NCBI RefSeq assembly: GCF_014646355.1
Contig: NZ_BMNH01000011.1
Coordinates: 124,001 to 188,000, forward strand
Reading direction: 5' to 3'
Length of the DNA stretch: 64,000 bases
DNA from: Nonomuraea cavernae
GTDB lineage: Bacteria; Actinomycetota; Actinomycetes; Streptosporangiales; Streptosporangiaceae
Shown here in pieces: positions 26,350 through 35,167 of the stretch (its first letter is position 1; each line of letters begins with the position of its first letter). The translations under genes and the position numbers were made by a program. A model generated the notes under the pieces. The model made no database searches and was not told the DNA's origin. It saw only the letters and a list, made by a program, of their open reading frames with translations.

Positions 26350-27528
26350 GTGGCCACGCAGTCATTCGCCGAGGCGATCGCCGAGGCCGAGCGGATCATC
26401 CGGTCGGCGCCCCACGTGCGGACCGACCAGGACCTGGCCGAGGGGCTGGACTACCTGGCCGGCAGCATCAAGGCGACGCTGCACATGGTCTGGGCCTACG
26501 ACCGGGACTTCCCCTACTTCGCGACCTCCACCGGCCCCTACACCAAGCTCGGGCTGGACAACCCGGACACCCTCTACTTTCACGCCTACCTGCGCGACGA
26601 CGCCGAGTACGTGGTCACCGGCCGCCGGGGCAGCACGGCCGACCTGAGCTTCCAGGTGCTCAACGGCGACTATTCGCCGTCGCGCTCGCCGGACAGCCTC
26701 ACCGCGTTCGACGACCGGGACATCGAGATCGCCGCGGACGGATCGTACGAGCTGCGCTTCGGTCCCGCCGGAGCCGGGACGGGCCCGAACCGGTTCACGC
26801 TGGGGCCGGGCGCGGCGATGCTGATCGCCCGCGAGGTCTTCAGCGACTGGGACACCGAGCGGCCCGGCGAGATCCGCATCCACCGGGCCGGCGCGCTCGG
26901 CACCGCGCCACCGCCACCGACCGCCGAGCGGATGGCCAGGAGGTACGAGATCGCGGGCCGGATGCTGGTCTCCCGGCTGCGCACGTTCCTCGCCTTCCCG
27001 GAACGGCACTACCTCACGCTGCCGGTCAACACGATGACCGAGCCGCGGCCCACCCCCGGCGGGCTCGCCACCCAGTACTCGTCGGTCGGCCACTACGACC
27101 TCGACGACGACCAGGTCATGGTGATCACCGTGCCGGTGGCCGGCCGCGCCGTCGCGCCGTACCAGGGATTCCAGCTCGGCAGCATGTGGTACGTCTCGCT
27201 GGACTACATCAACCACCAGACCAGTCTCACGGCCGGCCAGGCGCGGGCCGACCCCGACGGGAGGATCCGCTACGTCGTCAGCGAGCGCGATCCCGGCCTG
27301 GCCAACTGGATCGAGCGCACCGGGCACCGGCGCGGCTACCTGCAGTTCCGCTGGCAGCGGCTGACCCGCGAGCTCAAGCCGGACGACGGCCCCGAGGTGG
27401 AGGTGATCCCGTTCGGCGAGCTGGCGGAGCGGCTCCCCCACTACGAACGCCAGCGGGTGACCCCGGTCGAGTGGGCGAACCGGATCGCCGCGCGCCAGAG
27501 CGCCGTCGCGAAGCGGATGCTGGGCTGA
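26350..27528 (+). CDS. DUF1214 domain protein
   Basis: 392 residues. The C-terminal region (APYQGFQLGSMWYVSLDY, DPGLANWIERTGHRRGYLQFRWQ) is the DUF1214 signature; the middle (LGLDNPDTLYFHAYLRDD) also fits that family. Function of DUF1214 is unknown; it is often found in lipid, steroid or xenobiotic catabolic clusters of actinomycetes. GTG start at 26350 with GGGAG upstream. Overlaps the next gene by one base (TGATG). Confidence 0.8.
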   Translation: MATQSFAEAIAEAERIIRSAPHVRTDQDLAEGLDYLAGSIKATLHMVWAYDRDFPYFATSTGPYTKLGLDNPDTLYFHAYLRDDAEYVVTGRRGSTADLSFQVLNGDYSPSRSPDSLTAFDDRDIEIAADGSYELRFGPAGAGTGPNRFTLGPGAAMLIAREVFSDWDTERPGEIRIHRAGALGTAPPPPTAERMARRYEIAGRMLVSRLRTFLAFPERHYLTLPVNTMTEPRPTPGGLATQYSSVGHYDLDDDQVMVITVPVAGRAVAPYQGFQLGSMWYVSLDYINHQTSLTAGQARADPDGRIRYVVSERDPGLANWIERTGHRRGYLQFRWQRLTRELKPDDGPEVEVIPFGELAERLPHYERQRVTPVEWANRIAARQSAVAKRMLG

Positions 27529-28439
27529 TGTCACCGGCGAACGAGGTGCTGGCGAACCGAGTGCCGGCGAACCGAGTGCCGGCGGACCGGGTGCCGGCGG
27601 ACCGGGTGCCGGCGGACCGGGTGCCGGCGGACCGGGTGCTGGCGGACCGGGTGCCGGCGGACCGGGTGCTGGCGGACCGGGTGGTCGTGATCTCCGGTGC
27701 CGGGCCGGGGCTGGGCCGCGGGCTGGCGCTGCAGTGCGCCAGGGCCGGCGCCGACGTGGTGCTGGCCGCGCGGAACGAGGCGCGGCTGGCCGAGGTGGCC
27801 AAGGAGGTGGCGGAGCTGGGCCGCCGCGCGGTGGCGGTGCGGACCGACATCACCGACGAGGCGTCCTGCCGGGAGCTGGCCGAGACGGCGCTGGAGTCGT
27901 ACGGCCGGGTGGACGGCCTGGTCAACAACGCCTTCGCGATGCCGCCGCTGACGGACCTGGCCACCGTGGACCTCGACGTGGTGCGCGCCGCCTTCGAGAC
28001 CAACCTGCTGGCCGCGCTGCGGCTCACCCAGCTCTTCGCCCCCGCCCTGGCCGAGCGCGGCGGCTCCGTCGTCATGATCAACTCGGCGGTGCTGCGGCAC
28101 TCCAGGCGGACGTTCGGCGTGTACAAGATCACCAAGGCGGCGCTGCTCGCCCTGGCTCAGAGCCTGGCGACCGAGCTCGGCCCGCAGGGCATCCGGGTCA
28201 ACTCGGTCGCGCCCGGCTACATCTGGGCGGACAACCTGAAGCGGTACTTCGACTATCTCGGCCGCTCGCGCGGCGTCCCGGCCCAGCAGGTGTACGACGA
28301 GATCACCGCCACGCTGGACCTGCGCCGGCTGCCCGAGCCCGACGAGGTCGCGGACACGGCGGTGTTCCTGCTGTCCCCGCTCGCGCGGGCGGTCACCGGC
28401 CAGTGCCTCGACGTCAACTGCGGCGAATGGCACCACTGA
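27528..28439 (+). CDS. Short-chain dehydrogenase with repetitive N-terminal extension
   Basis: 303-residue SDR. Residues ~7-51 are nine pentapeptide repeats (V-P/L-A-D/N-R) of minisatellite origin, directly preceding the Rossmann motif VVVISGAGPGLGRGLAL. Other motifs are NNAF (NNAG position), catalytic Ser in MINSAV, YKITK for Tyr and Lys, and SVAPGYIW. Start ATG overlaps the DUF1214 stop. A GTG within or just after the repeats could also be used, which would give a normal-length SDR. Member of the operon; substrate unknown. Confidence 0.88.
   Translation: MSPANEVLANRVPANRVPADRVPADRVPADRVPADRVLADRVPADRVLADRVVVISGAGPGLGRGLALQCARAGADVVLAARNEARLAEVAKEVAELGRRAVAVRTDITDEASCRELAETALESYGRVDGLVNNAFAMPPLTDLATVDLDVVRAAFETNLLAALRLTQLFAPALAERGGSVVMINSAVLRHSRRTFGVYKITKAALLALAQSLATELGPQGIRVNSVAPGYIWADNLKRYFDYLGRSRGVPAQQVYDEITATLDLRRLPEPDEVADTAVFLLSPLARAVTGQCLDVNCGEWHH
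27546..27680 (+). repeat. Nine-copy 15-bp minisatellite
   Basis: Nine tandem 15-bp units of GTGCCGGCGGACCGG, with variants GTGCTGGCG and AACCGA in the outer copies, all in frame with the SDR. Central copies are identical, a sign of recent expansion. Confidence 0.95.
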
Positions 28440-28452
28440 CCCCGGAGGGACG

Positions 28453-29610
28453 ATGACCACGGACACGGGTGTCGGCACGGCCGCGGACCTGCTCGCCTCG
28501 GCCACCGCCTACACGGGCCTGCACGACTTCGGCGACGACCCGTACCTCGACGGGCTCGACGCGCTGCTGGAGTCCTACGCCCGCGACGAGGCGCTCACGC
28601 CGCTGGGCGTCAAGGTGACGCGCGCGACGCTGCGCGGGGCGCTGACCTCACGGCTGCTGTCGGAGGCGGCCTGGCGGGAGCACCCCGAGCACGCGGAGGT
28701 GCCCGTCGAGCGGCCGATCTTCGTCACCGGGCTGCCGCGCACCGGCACGACCGCCCTGCACCGGCTGCTCACCGCCGACCCGGCGAACCAGGGGCTGGAG
28801 GTGTGGCTGACCGAGGTGCCGCAGCCGCGCCCGGCCCGCGAGACCTGGCCGGCGAACCCGGCCTTCCAGCGGATCCAGGCCGCCTACGAACGGCACCACG
28901 TGCGCAACCCCGAGTTCATGGGCGTCCACTACATGTCGGCCGGGCAGGTCGAGGAGTGCTGGCGGTTGCTGCGCCAGTCCATGCGGTCGGTCTCCTTCGA
29001 GTGCCTGGCCCACCTGCCGTCCTACTCCGCCTGGCTGGACGGCCAGGACTGGACCGCGGCCTACCGCAGGCACCGGCGCAACCTGCGGCTCATCGGGCTG
29101 CGCGACCCCGGCCGGCGCTGGGTGCTGAAGAACCCCAGCCACCTGTTCGCCCTGGACGCGCTGCTGGAGGTCTATCCGGACGCGCTGGTCGTCCAGACGC
29201 ACCGCTCGCCGCGCACGGCGATGGCGTCGATGTGCAGCCTCGCCGCGCACGCGACGGAGGGCTGGTCGGAGGTGTTCACCGGCGCGGTGATCGGGCGCGA
29301 CCAGGTGGAGCTGTGGAGCCGGGGCCTCGACCGGTTCCGGGCCGAGCGGGCCCGGCACGACCCGGCCCGGTTCTGCGACGTCGACTACGACGCGTTCGTC
29401 CGCGACCCGCTGGGCACCGTCGAGGCCGTCTACGACCGGTTCGGGCTGCCGCTCGGTGACGCGGCCCGCGCGGCCATGGCCGGGCTGCACGAGGAGAGCC
29501 GCTCCGGCGGGGGCCGTCCGTCCCACAGCTACGACCTGGCCGACTTCGGGCTGACCGGTGAGGAGATCGACGAACGCTTCGCCGGGTACCTGGCGAGCCT
29601 CGCCCGCTGA
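28453..29610 (+). CDS. Sulfotransferase family protein
   Basis: 385 residues. The PAPS 5'-phosphosulfate-binding loop reads FVTGLPRTGTTALHRLL (~90-106), and the 3'-phosphate-binding area is VVQTHRSPRTAMAS (~235-248). This sulfotransferase_3 type is widespread in actinobacteria and often lies in lipid or steroid catabolic clusters. Starts 13 bases after the SDR and ends the operon. Substrate unknown. Confidence 0.85.
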   Translation: MTTDTGVGTAADLLASATAYTGLHDFGDDPYLDGLDALLESYARDEALTPLGVKVTRATLRGALTSRLLSEAAWREHPEHAEVPVERPIFVTGLPRTGTTALHRLLTADPANQGLEVWLTEVPQPRPARETWPANPAFQRIQAAYERHHVRNPEFMGVHYMSAGQVEECWRLLRQSMRSVSFECLAHLPSYSAWLDGQDWTAAYRRHRRNLRLIGLRDPGRRWVLKNPSHLFALDALLEVYPDALVVQTHRSPRTAMASMCSLAAHATEGWSEVFTGAVIGRDQVELWSRGLDRFRAERARHDPARFCDVDYDAFVRDPLGTVEAVYDRFGLPLGDAARAAMAGLHEESRSGGGRPSHSYDLADFGLTGEEIDERFAGYLASLAR

Positions 29611-29695
29611 CACGTCCTCCGGCTTTCGCGGCGCCGGGGTCTCCGGCACACTCGGCCGAGGACCCGGCACTCGCCGTGCCAAGAGAGGACATGTG

Positions 29696-32035
29696 ATGAG
29701 AAAGACGGGGAAGAAGGGCTTACCCCAGGCCGTCGTCGCGTTCGCGGCGCTGATCGGCACCCTGTTCGTGACGGGGCAGCCCGCCTGGGCCGGTGAGTAC
29801 GACCGCAAGCCCGAGGTGACCTGCACCTCCGAACGACATCCGCAGTTCGCCGACCAGATGGCCGACTTCATCCGCATCGCGGTCAACGTGGGGACCGTCG
29901 TCAGGCTGGAAGGACTGCGCGAGCCGGGCGTCGCCTTCTACGACCACGTCACCGGCACCGAGTGCTACAGCACGACGGAGAAGTTCTTCGAGACCGGCAG
30001 CCTGGTCAAGGCGTCCATCATGGGCGCGCTGCTGCACCGGCCGCAGGACCTCAGCGCGGCCGAGCGGCCGCTGGTGGAGAAGATGATCCTCGAGTCGGAC
30101 AACGACACCTCCCTGCGCCTGTGGCGGGAGTCGCTCGGCTGCGGCAAGGACGACAACGGCACCGTACGGCCGTGCGACCTGTTCAGGGCGTTCCTCGAGG
30201 CGGCGGGCATGGAGAACACCTATCCCGACGACGAGGGCGCCTTCGGCGACACCCACACCACGGCCCGCGACCAGGTCAGGCTGTTCCGGCTGTTCAGCGC
30301 GCCCAACCCGGTCATCAACGAGACCCGGCGCGCCTACGCCCTCGACCTCCTGCGCCGGGCCGAACCCCGTTACGGCGTGCCGTCCTTCGCCCCGCCGGGC
30401 ACCACGCACGCGCTCAAGGTCGGCTTCAGCAAACTCGGCGGCAGCAACCACGAATGGCGCACGAACGTCGCCGGGTACGTCTCCGGCGGCAACCAGGGCT
30501 ACGACTACGTCACGGCCTTCCTCAGCGACCGCAACGAGGAGGTCGAGATCCCCGGCCCCTACGACTGGCCCTTCAACGGCATCAAGCGCCTCAACAAGGT
30601 GGCCGAGCAGGTCAACTGCGGAATCCGCGAACTGAACGGCGACAACACCTGCTGGGACTTCGAGAACGAGGACTGCTTCATCTCCTCGCCGGACATGGAG
30701 TGCCGCACCGACCACCCGCTGCGCTCCCACCGCAGCCAGCACTGGGTACGGGTGGACATCGGCGCCAAGCTCGGCTCGACCGTGCACTGGAAGCTCGTGG
30801 ACGCCGCGAACGGCATCGTCGTCGACGAGGGCGACGCCGTCGGCGGGCCGGACTGCGTCTGCGAAAAGACCGTCTACGGCCTGTACGGCAGCTACATCCT
30901 GAAGCTGAACACGAACGTGGCCAACGGCGGCGACCGGGGCGCCATCTTCAACCACACGGGCGGCCCCCAGGACCCCGATCCCGACCAGCCCCCTGTCGTC
31001 TCCGCCGGTCCGGACCGCACGGGCGCCGAGGGCCAGGCGATCGAGCTGGCCGGGCTCGCCAACGACGACAAGGGCACGCCCGCCGTCCACTGGAGCGTCG
31101 AGCCCGGCCCGGACGTCGACGCCGGGGCCTCCTGCTCCTTCTCCGCCCCGACGGCCACCCGTACCACGGTGACCTGCGACGACGACGGGACGTTCACCCT
31201 GAGGCTGTCGGCGTACGACGGCGTCAACGCGGCGGTCGGCGACGAGGCGCGGCTGGAGCTGACGAACGTGGCGCCCGCCACGGAGACGCCGAGGGCCGCG
31301 CGAGCCGCCTCGGCGGTCACTCCCCAGCCCTGGCAGGTGTTCCGCGCCGGCGCCGCCGTGTCGCTGAGCGTGCCCTTCACCGACCCGGGCGGCAACGACA
31401 CCCACACCTGCCTGACCGACTGGGACGACGGCACGACGTCCACCGGCGCGGCCGACGGGCTGACCTGCCGGGACAGCCACGTCTACACGCGGCCGGGGAT
31501 GTTCACGATCAAGACCGAGATCACCGACGACGACACCGGCTCCGGCGGGCACGAGGTCATGGTGATCGTCTACGATCCGGACGCGGGCTTCGGCACCCAG
31601 GGAGGATGGCTGTCCTCGCCGGCCGGCTCGGTCACCGCCGACCCGTCGGCGAGCGGTAAGGGGCACTTCCAGGCGAACGTGAAGTATCTCCCCCACGACC
31701 AGGGGCCCGTGCCCGGCAACGGCAAGGTCTCCTTCCGGGTGACTCCGGCCGGGTTCGACCTCGACTCGACCAGCCTCGAATGGCTGGTGGTGACGCCCGA
31801 CGACAAGCTCGCGGTCAAGGGCACGGGCAGCGTCGACGGCCGGCCGGGCTACGGGTTCGTCCAGTACTCCTACGACGCCGACCCCGACCGGGTGCGGCTG
31901 GTGGTCTGGCCGCTGACGGCGGGGGCCTATCCGACGGACACGCTGACGTACGACAACGTCAGAGGCGCCGGGTTCGACCTCGACGTGGCCCGGCCACAGG
32001 AGATCGCGCACGGCTCGGTCGTCGCGCACAACTGA
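29696..32035 (+). CDS. Secreted class A beta-lactamase-fold protein with PKD tail
   Basis: 779-residue exported protein. Signal peptide residues 1-~31 (MRKTGKKGLP, cleavage near QPAWA). Catalytic-type domain: SLVK (S102-K105, SxxK), SDN at 134-136 and KVG at 241-243 in place of KTG, the three class A motifs. After ~380 residues come two PKD-like domains (~430-525, ~545-628) and a C-terminal ~150-residue domain, both close copies of those in the DNase at 13412-15961. A TTA codon is the ninth codon. ATG 29696 follows AAGAGAGGA. Could be a beta-lactamase or D,D-peptidase-like or peptide hydrolase; not testable by eye. Confidence 0.8.
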   Translation: MRKTGKKGLPQAVVAFAALIGTLFVTGQPAWAGEYDRKPEVTCTSERHPQFADQMADFIRIAVNVGTVVRLEGLREPGVAFYDHVTGTECYSTTEKFFETGSLVKASIMGALLHRPQDLSAAERPLVEKMILESDNDTSLRLWRESLGCGKDDNGTVRPCDLFRAFLEAAGMENTYPDDEGAFGDTHTTARDQVRLFRLFSAPNPVINETRRAYALDLLRRAEPRYGVPSFAPPGTTHALKVGFSKLGGSNHEWRTNVAGYVSGGNQGYDYVTAFLSDRNEEVEIPGPYDWPFNGIKRLNKVAEQVNCGIRELNGDNTCWDFENEDCFISSPDMECRTDHPLRSHRSQHWVRVDIGAKLGSTVHWKLVDAANGIVVDEGDAVGGPDCVCEKTVYGLYGSYILKLNTNVANGGDRGAIFNHTGGPQDPDPDQPPVVSAGPDRTGAEGQAIELAGLANDDKGTPAVHWSVEPGPDVDAGASCSFSAPTATRTTVTCDDDGTFTLRLSAYDGVNAAVGDEARLELTNVAPATETPRAARAASAVTPQPWQVFRAGAAVSLSVPFTDPGGNDTHTCLTDWDDGTTSTGAADGLTCRDSHVYTRPGMFTIKTEITDDDTGSGGHEVMVIVYDPDAGFGTQGGWLSSPAGSVTADPSASGKGHFQANVKYLPHDQGPVPGNGKVSFRVTPAGFDLDSTSLEWLVVTPDDKLAVKGTGSVDGRPGYGFVQYSYDADPDRVRLVVWPLTAGAYPTDTLTYDNVRGAGFDLDVARPQEIAHGSVVAHN

Positions 32036-32037
32036 CG

Positions 32038-32078
32038 CCAGCGGGCCTGGCCGATGTTCCATCGGCCAGGCCCGCTGG
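32038..32078 (+). terminator. Very strong hairpin after PKD-tailed beta-lactamase-fold gene
   Basis: Perfect 19-bp stem from CCAGCGGGCCTGGCC... to its complement with a 3-base loop (TTC), two bases after the stop. No U-tract follows. Confidence 0.75.
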
Positions 32079-32190
32079 ATCAGCCGGTAGTCGATGACGG
32101 TGATCTGCTGTTCGCGGAGGAGTTCGCGGGCGGCGGCCGAGGTGAGGAACTCGTAGCCGGTCCGGCGCACCAGCCACCCACTCTCGCCGA
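32079..32190 (-). pseudogene. Possible gene remnant, unrecognised
   Basis: On the minus strand the frame reads protein-like (GWLVRRTGYEFLT, ARELLREQQITVIDYRLI) but has no start, and runs into the hairpin at 32038-32078. It may be the tail of a lost gene. Family not recognised. Confidence 0.2.
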
Positions 32191-32217
32191 TCCGAGGCCG
32201 CTCACGCACGCGGCCGG

Positions 32218-32916
32218 TCAGGCGGAGAGGGCGGCCGCCGCTTTCTGGAGCGCGGTGCGCGCTCCCGTGACGGGGTCGCCGTGGCCAACGCAGGCGACCT
32301 CGGCGTCGAGGTCCGCGAGCCGGCGGAACGAGCGGAGCGTCTCGTCGCGGTCGATGTTGAACACCCCCGGCATGACCTGGCCGTTGACGTGCGCCACGGT
32401 GTCGCCGGTGAACAGCACCCCCGCATCCGGCAGGTGGAGGGCGATGCTGCCGGCGGTGTGCCCGGGGGTGGCGATCACGCGGGCTCCACCGCCGAAACCG
32501 ATCAGGTCGCCGTCCTCCAGTTCGCGGTCCACGCGGCACGGCGGGACAGGGGGCAGCAGGTGAGCACCGAGGCTGCGGTGCAGTTCCCGCTCCTGGTCGG
32601 TGAAGTTCGGTGGCGGCGCGGGCGTCTCGCCCCGGATCACCGGCGCCTCCAGCCGATGAGCCATGACCGTCACCTCTCCCCACGTCACGACCGCCGCCGC
32701 GCCGCCGCTGTGGTCCTCGTGGTAGTGGGTGAGCACGACCTGCCGTACGGCGTCCGTGCGCAGCCCGAGCCGGCCGATCGCCTCGGCGATCTCGTCGCCG
32801 GACGTGGCGATGCCCGTGTCCACCAGCGTGAGCGCGCCCGCGTCGTTCCACAGGTAGGCCTGCCCGAACTCCAGCCGCAGCAGGTGCAGCCCTCGCCGGA
32901 TCTCCACGATCTCCAC
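32218..32916 (-). CDS. MBL-fold metallo-hydrolase
   Basis: 232 residues with the zinc-binding motif THYHEDH (~62-68), then PGHTAGS and GDTVAHVNG that supply further ligands, as in metallo-beta-lactamase-fold hydrolases of the glyoxalase-II/lactonase type. I start at GTG 32916, which has AGAGAGGG at seven bases; an ATG at 32967 would add 17 poor residues. Divergent from a LysR gene, which probably regulates it. Substrate unknown. Confidence 0.88.
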   Translation of the reverse strand: MEIVEIRRGLHLLRLEFGQAYLWNDAGALTLVDTGIATSGDEIAEAIGRLGLRTDAVRQVVLTHYHEDHSGGAAAVVTWGEVTVMAHRLEAPVIRGETPAPPPNFTDQERELHRSLGAHLLPPVPPCRVDRELEDGDLIGFGGGARVIATPGHTAGSIALHLPDAGVLFTGDTVAHVNGQVMPGVFNIDRDETLRSFRRLADLDAEVACVGHGDPVTGARTALQKAAAALSA

Positions 32917-33002
32917 TGCCCAGCCCTCTCTTCCGGATGACGTCAGGCGACCAGACAACCCGCTCATCGAGGTCGCCGTCCAACAATGATCGACGCCGCA
33001 TT

Positions 33003-33019
33003 GACAACCGATCGTTGTC
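33003..33019. promoter_or_regulatory. Inverted repeat in MBL/LysR divergent promoter
   Basis: GACAAC-N5-GTTGTC, 17 bases before the LysR start, a likely LysR-type recognition box. Confidence 0.5.
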
Positions 33020-33035
33020 GCTCCAGGCTCCCGGC

Positions 33036-33998
33036 ATGGATGCGGACATCCCAGGCATGCGTGCCTTCGTCGTGACCGCCGAGGAACTGCACTTCGGCAG
33101 GGCAGGAGCGCGGCTGTTCGTCACCCAGCAGGCGCTGTCGAGACGCATCCGCCGGTTGGAGGAGGCGCTGGGCACGCCGCTGTTCGAGCGGAGCACCCGG
33201 TCCGTCGAGCTGACAGCGGCGGGGCGGGACTTCCTGCCGATGGCGGTGGAGGCGATCGCCGCGTTCGACCGGGCCGTCGAGGCGGTCCGCGTGGCGGACG
33301 ACCCGGTCCGGGTGGATGTCTACGACGAGCGGTTCACACCGCTGCGCATGGTCCGCGAGGCCAGCGAGCGCGATCCGCGGTTGCGGGTGGAGCTGAGCAT
33401 GCGGCAAGGGCTGGCGGTCGCGCTCCCGGCCCTGCGCCGACGGGAGATCGACGCGGCCTTCGGGCGGGCGCGCGACCTGCCCGGGCCGTGGCCGGAGGAG
33501 CTGGCGTCCCGGCTGATCCGTCTGGAGCCGCTGGCCGCGTACGTGCCGGAGGATCATTCGCTCGCGGGAAGGAGCGAGCTGCGGCCCGCCGACCTGCGAG
33601 CGGGGGGCATCGCGATGCCCGACCCGGCGGGCGCCGCGGAGTGGCGCGGCTACCTGAGACGCCTCGCCGGCCGGTTCGGCGTCCCGTTGCGCTTCACCGC
33701 GCCCGCGATCGGCCAGCGGCATCTGGTGGAGCAGTTCCTGCGCGAGAAGAACGCCGTGGGCCTGGGCGAGATGAGCATCGACGCGGCCGGGAGCGGGCTG
33801 CGCAGGATCCCGATCGTCGAACCGACACCCCTCATGCCGTGGTCGGTGGTCTGGCACCGGCGCAACCCGCGCCCGCTGCTGCGAACGTTGCTCGGCCACC
33901 TGCGGCCCGTGTCCCCGCCCGATCCGGCCGACCGGCGGCACTGGATTCCGGAGATCGACCGGGCCCCGGTTTCACCAGGGGAGGCCGGCCTTCGATAG
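33036..33998 (+). CDS. LysR family transcriptional regulator
   Basis: 320 residues. N-terminal winged HTH MRAFVVTAEELHFGRAGARL and VTQQALSRRIRRLEEALG are canonical; the rest is a periplasmic-binding-like effector domain. ATG at 33036 has no clear ribosome site, so translation may be leaderless or weak. Divergent from the MBL hydrolase across a 119-base gap. Confidence 0.9.
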   Translation: MDADIPGMRAFVVTAEELHFGRAGARLFVTQQALSRRIRRLEEALGTPLFERSTRSVELTAAGRDFLPMAVEAIAAFDRAVEAVRVADDPVRVDVYDERFTPLRMVREASERDPRLRVELSMRQGLAVALPALRRREIDAAFGRARDLPGPWPEELASRLIRLEPLAAYVPEDHSLAGRSELRPADLRAGGIAMPDPAGAAEWRGYLRRLAGRFGVPLRFTAPAIGQRHLVEQFLREKNAVGLGEMSIDAAGSGLRRIPIVEPTPLMPWSVVWHRRNPRPLLRTLLGHLRPVSPPDPADRRHWIPEIDRAPVSPGEAGLR

Positions 33999-34063
33999 CG
34001 GCAAGAAGTCTTCCGCATCGGCTCGTACCGTGGCGGTACCCAACGATCCGAGGGAGTCTTTCG

Positions 34064-35167
34064 ATGAGCATCGAGCCGTTCACCATCGCCGTCCCGCAGT
34101 CCGCCGTCGACGACCTGACCGACCGGCTGGCGAAGACCCGCTGGCCCGACGAAACGCCCGGTGCCGGGTGGAGCCGCGGCGTACCACTGGAGTTCTTGAG
34201 GGAGCTCACCACGTACTGGGCGTCGAGCTACGACTGGCGTGCCGCCGAGGCGCGGCTCAACGAGTTCGCGCAGTTCACCACCGAGATCGACGGGCAGCGG
34301 ATCCACTTCCTGCACGTCCGTTCCGACCGTCCCGACGCCCTCCCGCTGGTGCTCACGCACGGATATCCGAGCTCGTTCGCCGAGTTCAGCACGCTGATCG
34401 GGCACCTGCGGCAGGACTTCCACGTGGTGGCGCCGTCGCTGCCCGGCTTCGGCTTCTCCACCCCGGTGCGCGAGCCCGGCTGGGCGATGGGCCGCACCGC
34501 CCGGGCCTGGGCCGAGCTGATGCGCCGCCTCGGCTACGACCGCTACGGCGTCCATGGCGGCGACATCGGCGCGGGTGTCTCGGGCGCCGTGGCCGGCATC
34601 GACGGCGAGCACGTCGTGGGAGTCCACGTGGTGACCGACCCGCTCACGGCGGCGAACACGGCCACCTTCCTGCCGGGCATGGCCGACCGGCTGGACCCGG
34701 CGGACCCCGCGGACAAGCCGGCGCTGGACCGGATGGCGGCCTTCCAGCGCGAGGGCAGCGGCTACCTGGCGATCCAGAACAGCCGGCCCCAGACCATCGG
34801 ATATCTGCTCAACGACTCGCCGGCCGGGCAGCTCGGCTGGATCGTCGAGAAGTTCGAGGAGTGGACCGACCTGCCGTACGACCGGGACCAGCTGCTCACG
34901 ATCGTGAGCCTCTACTGGTTCACCGGCTCCGGCGTCTCCGCCGCCCGTTACCTGTACGAGCAGGCACACTCGTCCGACTGGGGGGCGCCGTCCGCGGTTC
35001 CGCAAGGATTCTCGGTGTTCGGCGCCGACACCACGGTCCGGAAGCTGCTCGCCCCGCCCGCCGGCACCCACTGGGTGGAGCACGATCGGGGCGGACACTT
35101 CCCGGCCATGGAGGCGCCGCAGGTGCTGGCCTCGGATCTGCGCACCTTTTTCGAGCAGGTGAAGTGA
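34064..35167 (+). CDS. Epoxide hydrolase (EHN + alpha/beta hydrolase)
   Basis: 367 residues. N-terminal EHN lid-like domain (LTDRLAKTRWPDE) is followed by a hydrolase fold: oxyanion HGYPSSF, nucleophile Asp in HGGDIGAGV, lid Tyr in the SLYWFTGS region and catalytic His in DRGGHFPAMEAP. This is the actinobacterial/eukaryotic microsomal epoxide hydrolase type, converting epoxides to diols. ATG 34064 follows AGGGAG; longer in-frame extension overlaps the LysR gene and is spurious. Confidence 0.88.
   Translation: MSIEPFTIAVPQSAVDDLTDRLAKTRWPDETPGAGWSRGVPLEFLRELTTYWASSYDWRAAEARLNEFAQFTTEIDGQRIHFLHVRSDRPDALPLVLTHGYPSSFAEFSTLIGHLRQDFHVVAPSLPGFGFSTPVREPGWAMGRTARAWAELMRRLGYDRYGVHGGDIGAGVSGAVAGIDGEHVVGVHVVTDPLTAANTATFLPGMADRLDPADPADKPALDRMAAFQREGSGYLAIQNSRPQTIGYLLNDSPAGQLGWIVEKFEEWTDLPYDRDQLLTIVSLYWFTGSGVSAARYLYEQAHSSDWGAPSAVPQGFSVFGADTTVRKLLAPPAGTHWVEHDRGGHFPAMEAPQVLASDLRTFFEQVK

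Noticed and set aside
27546..27680. CRISPR-like array
   Set aside because: Units are contiguous with no spacers and are in frame with a protein; it is a minisatellite.
29720..33196. Very long minus-strand open frame of about 1150 codons
   Set aside because: It lies antisense to the PKD-tailed gene and the region behind it. Composition is that of a GC-rich shadow frame, and no domain is visible except the short remnant noted separately.
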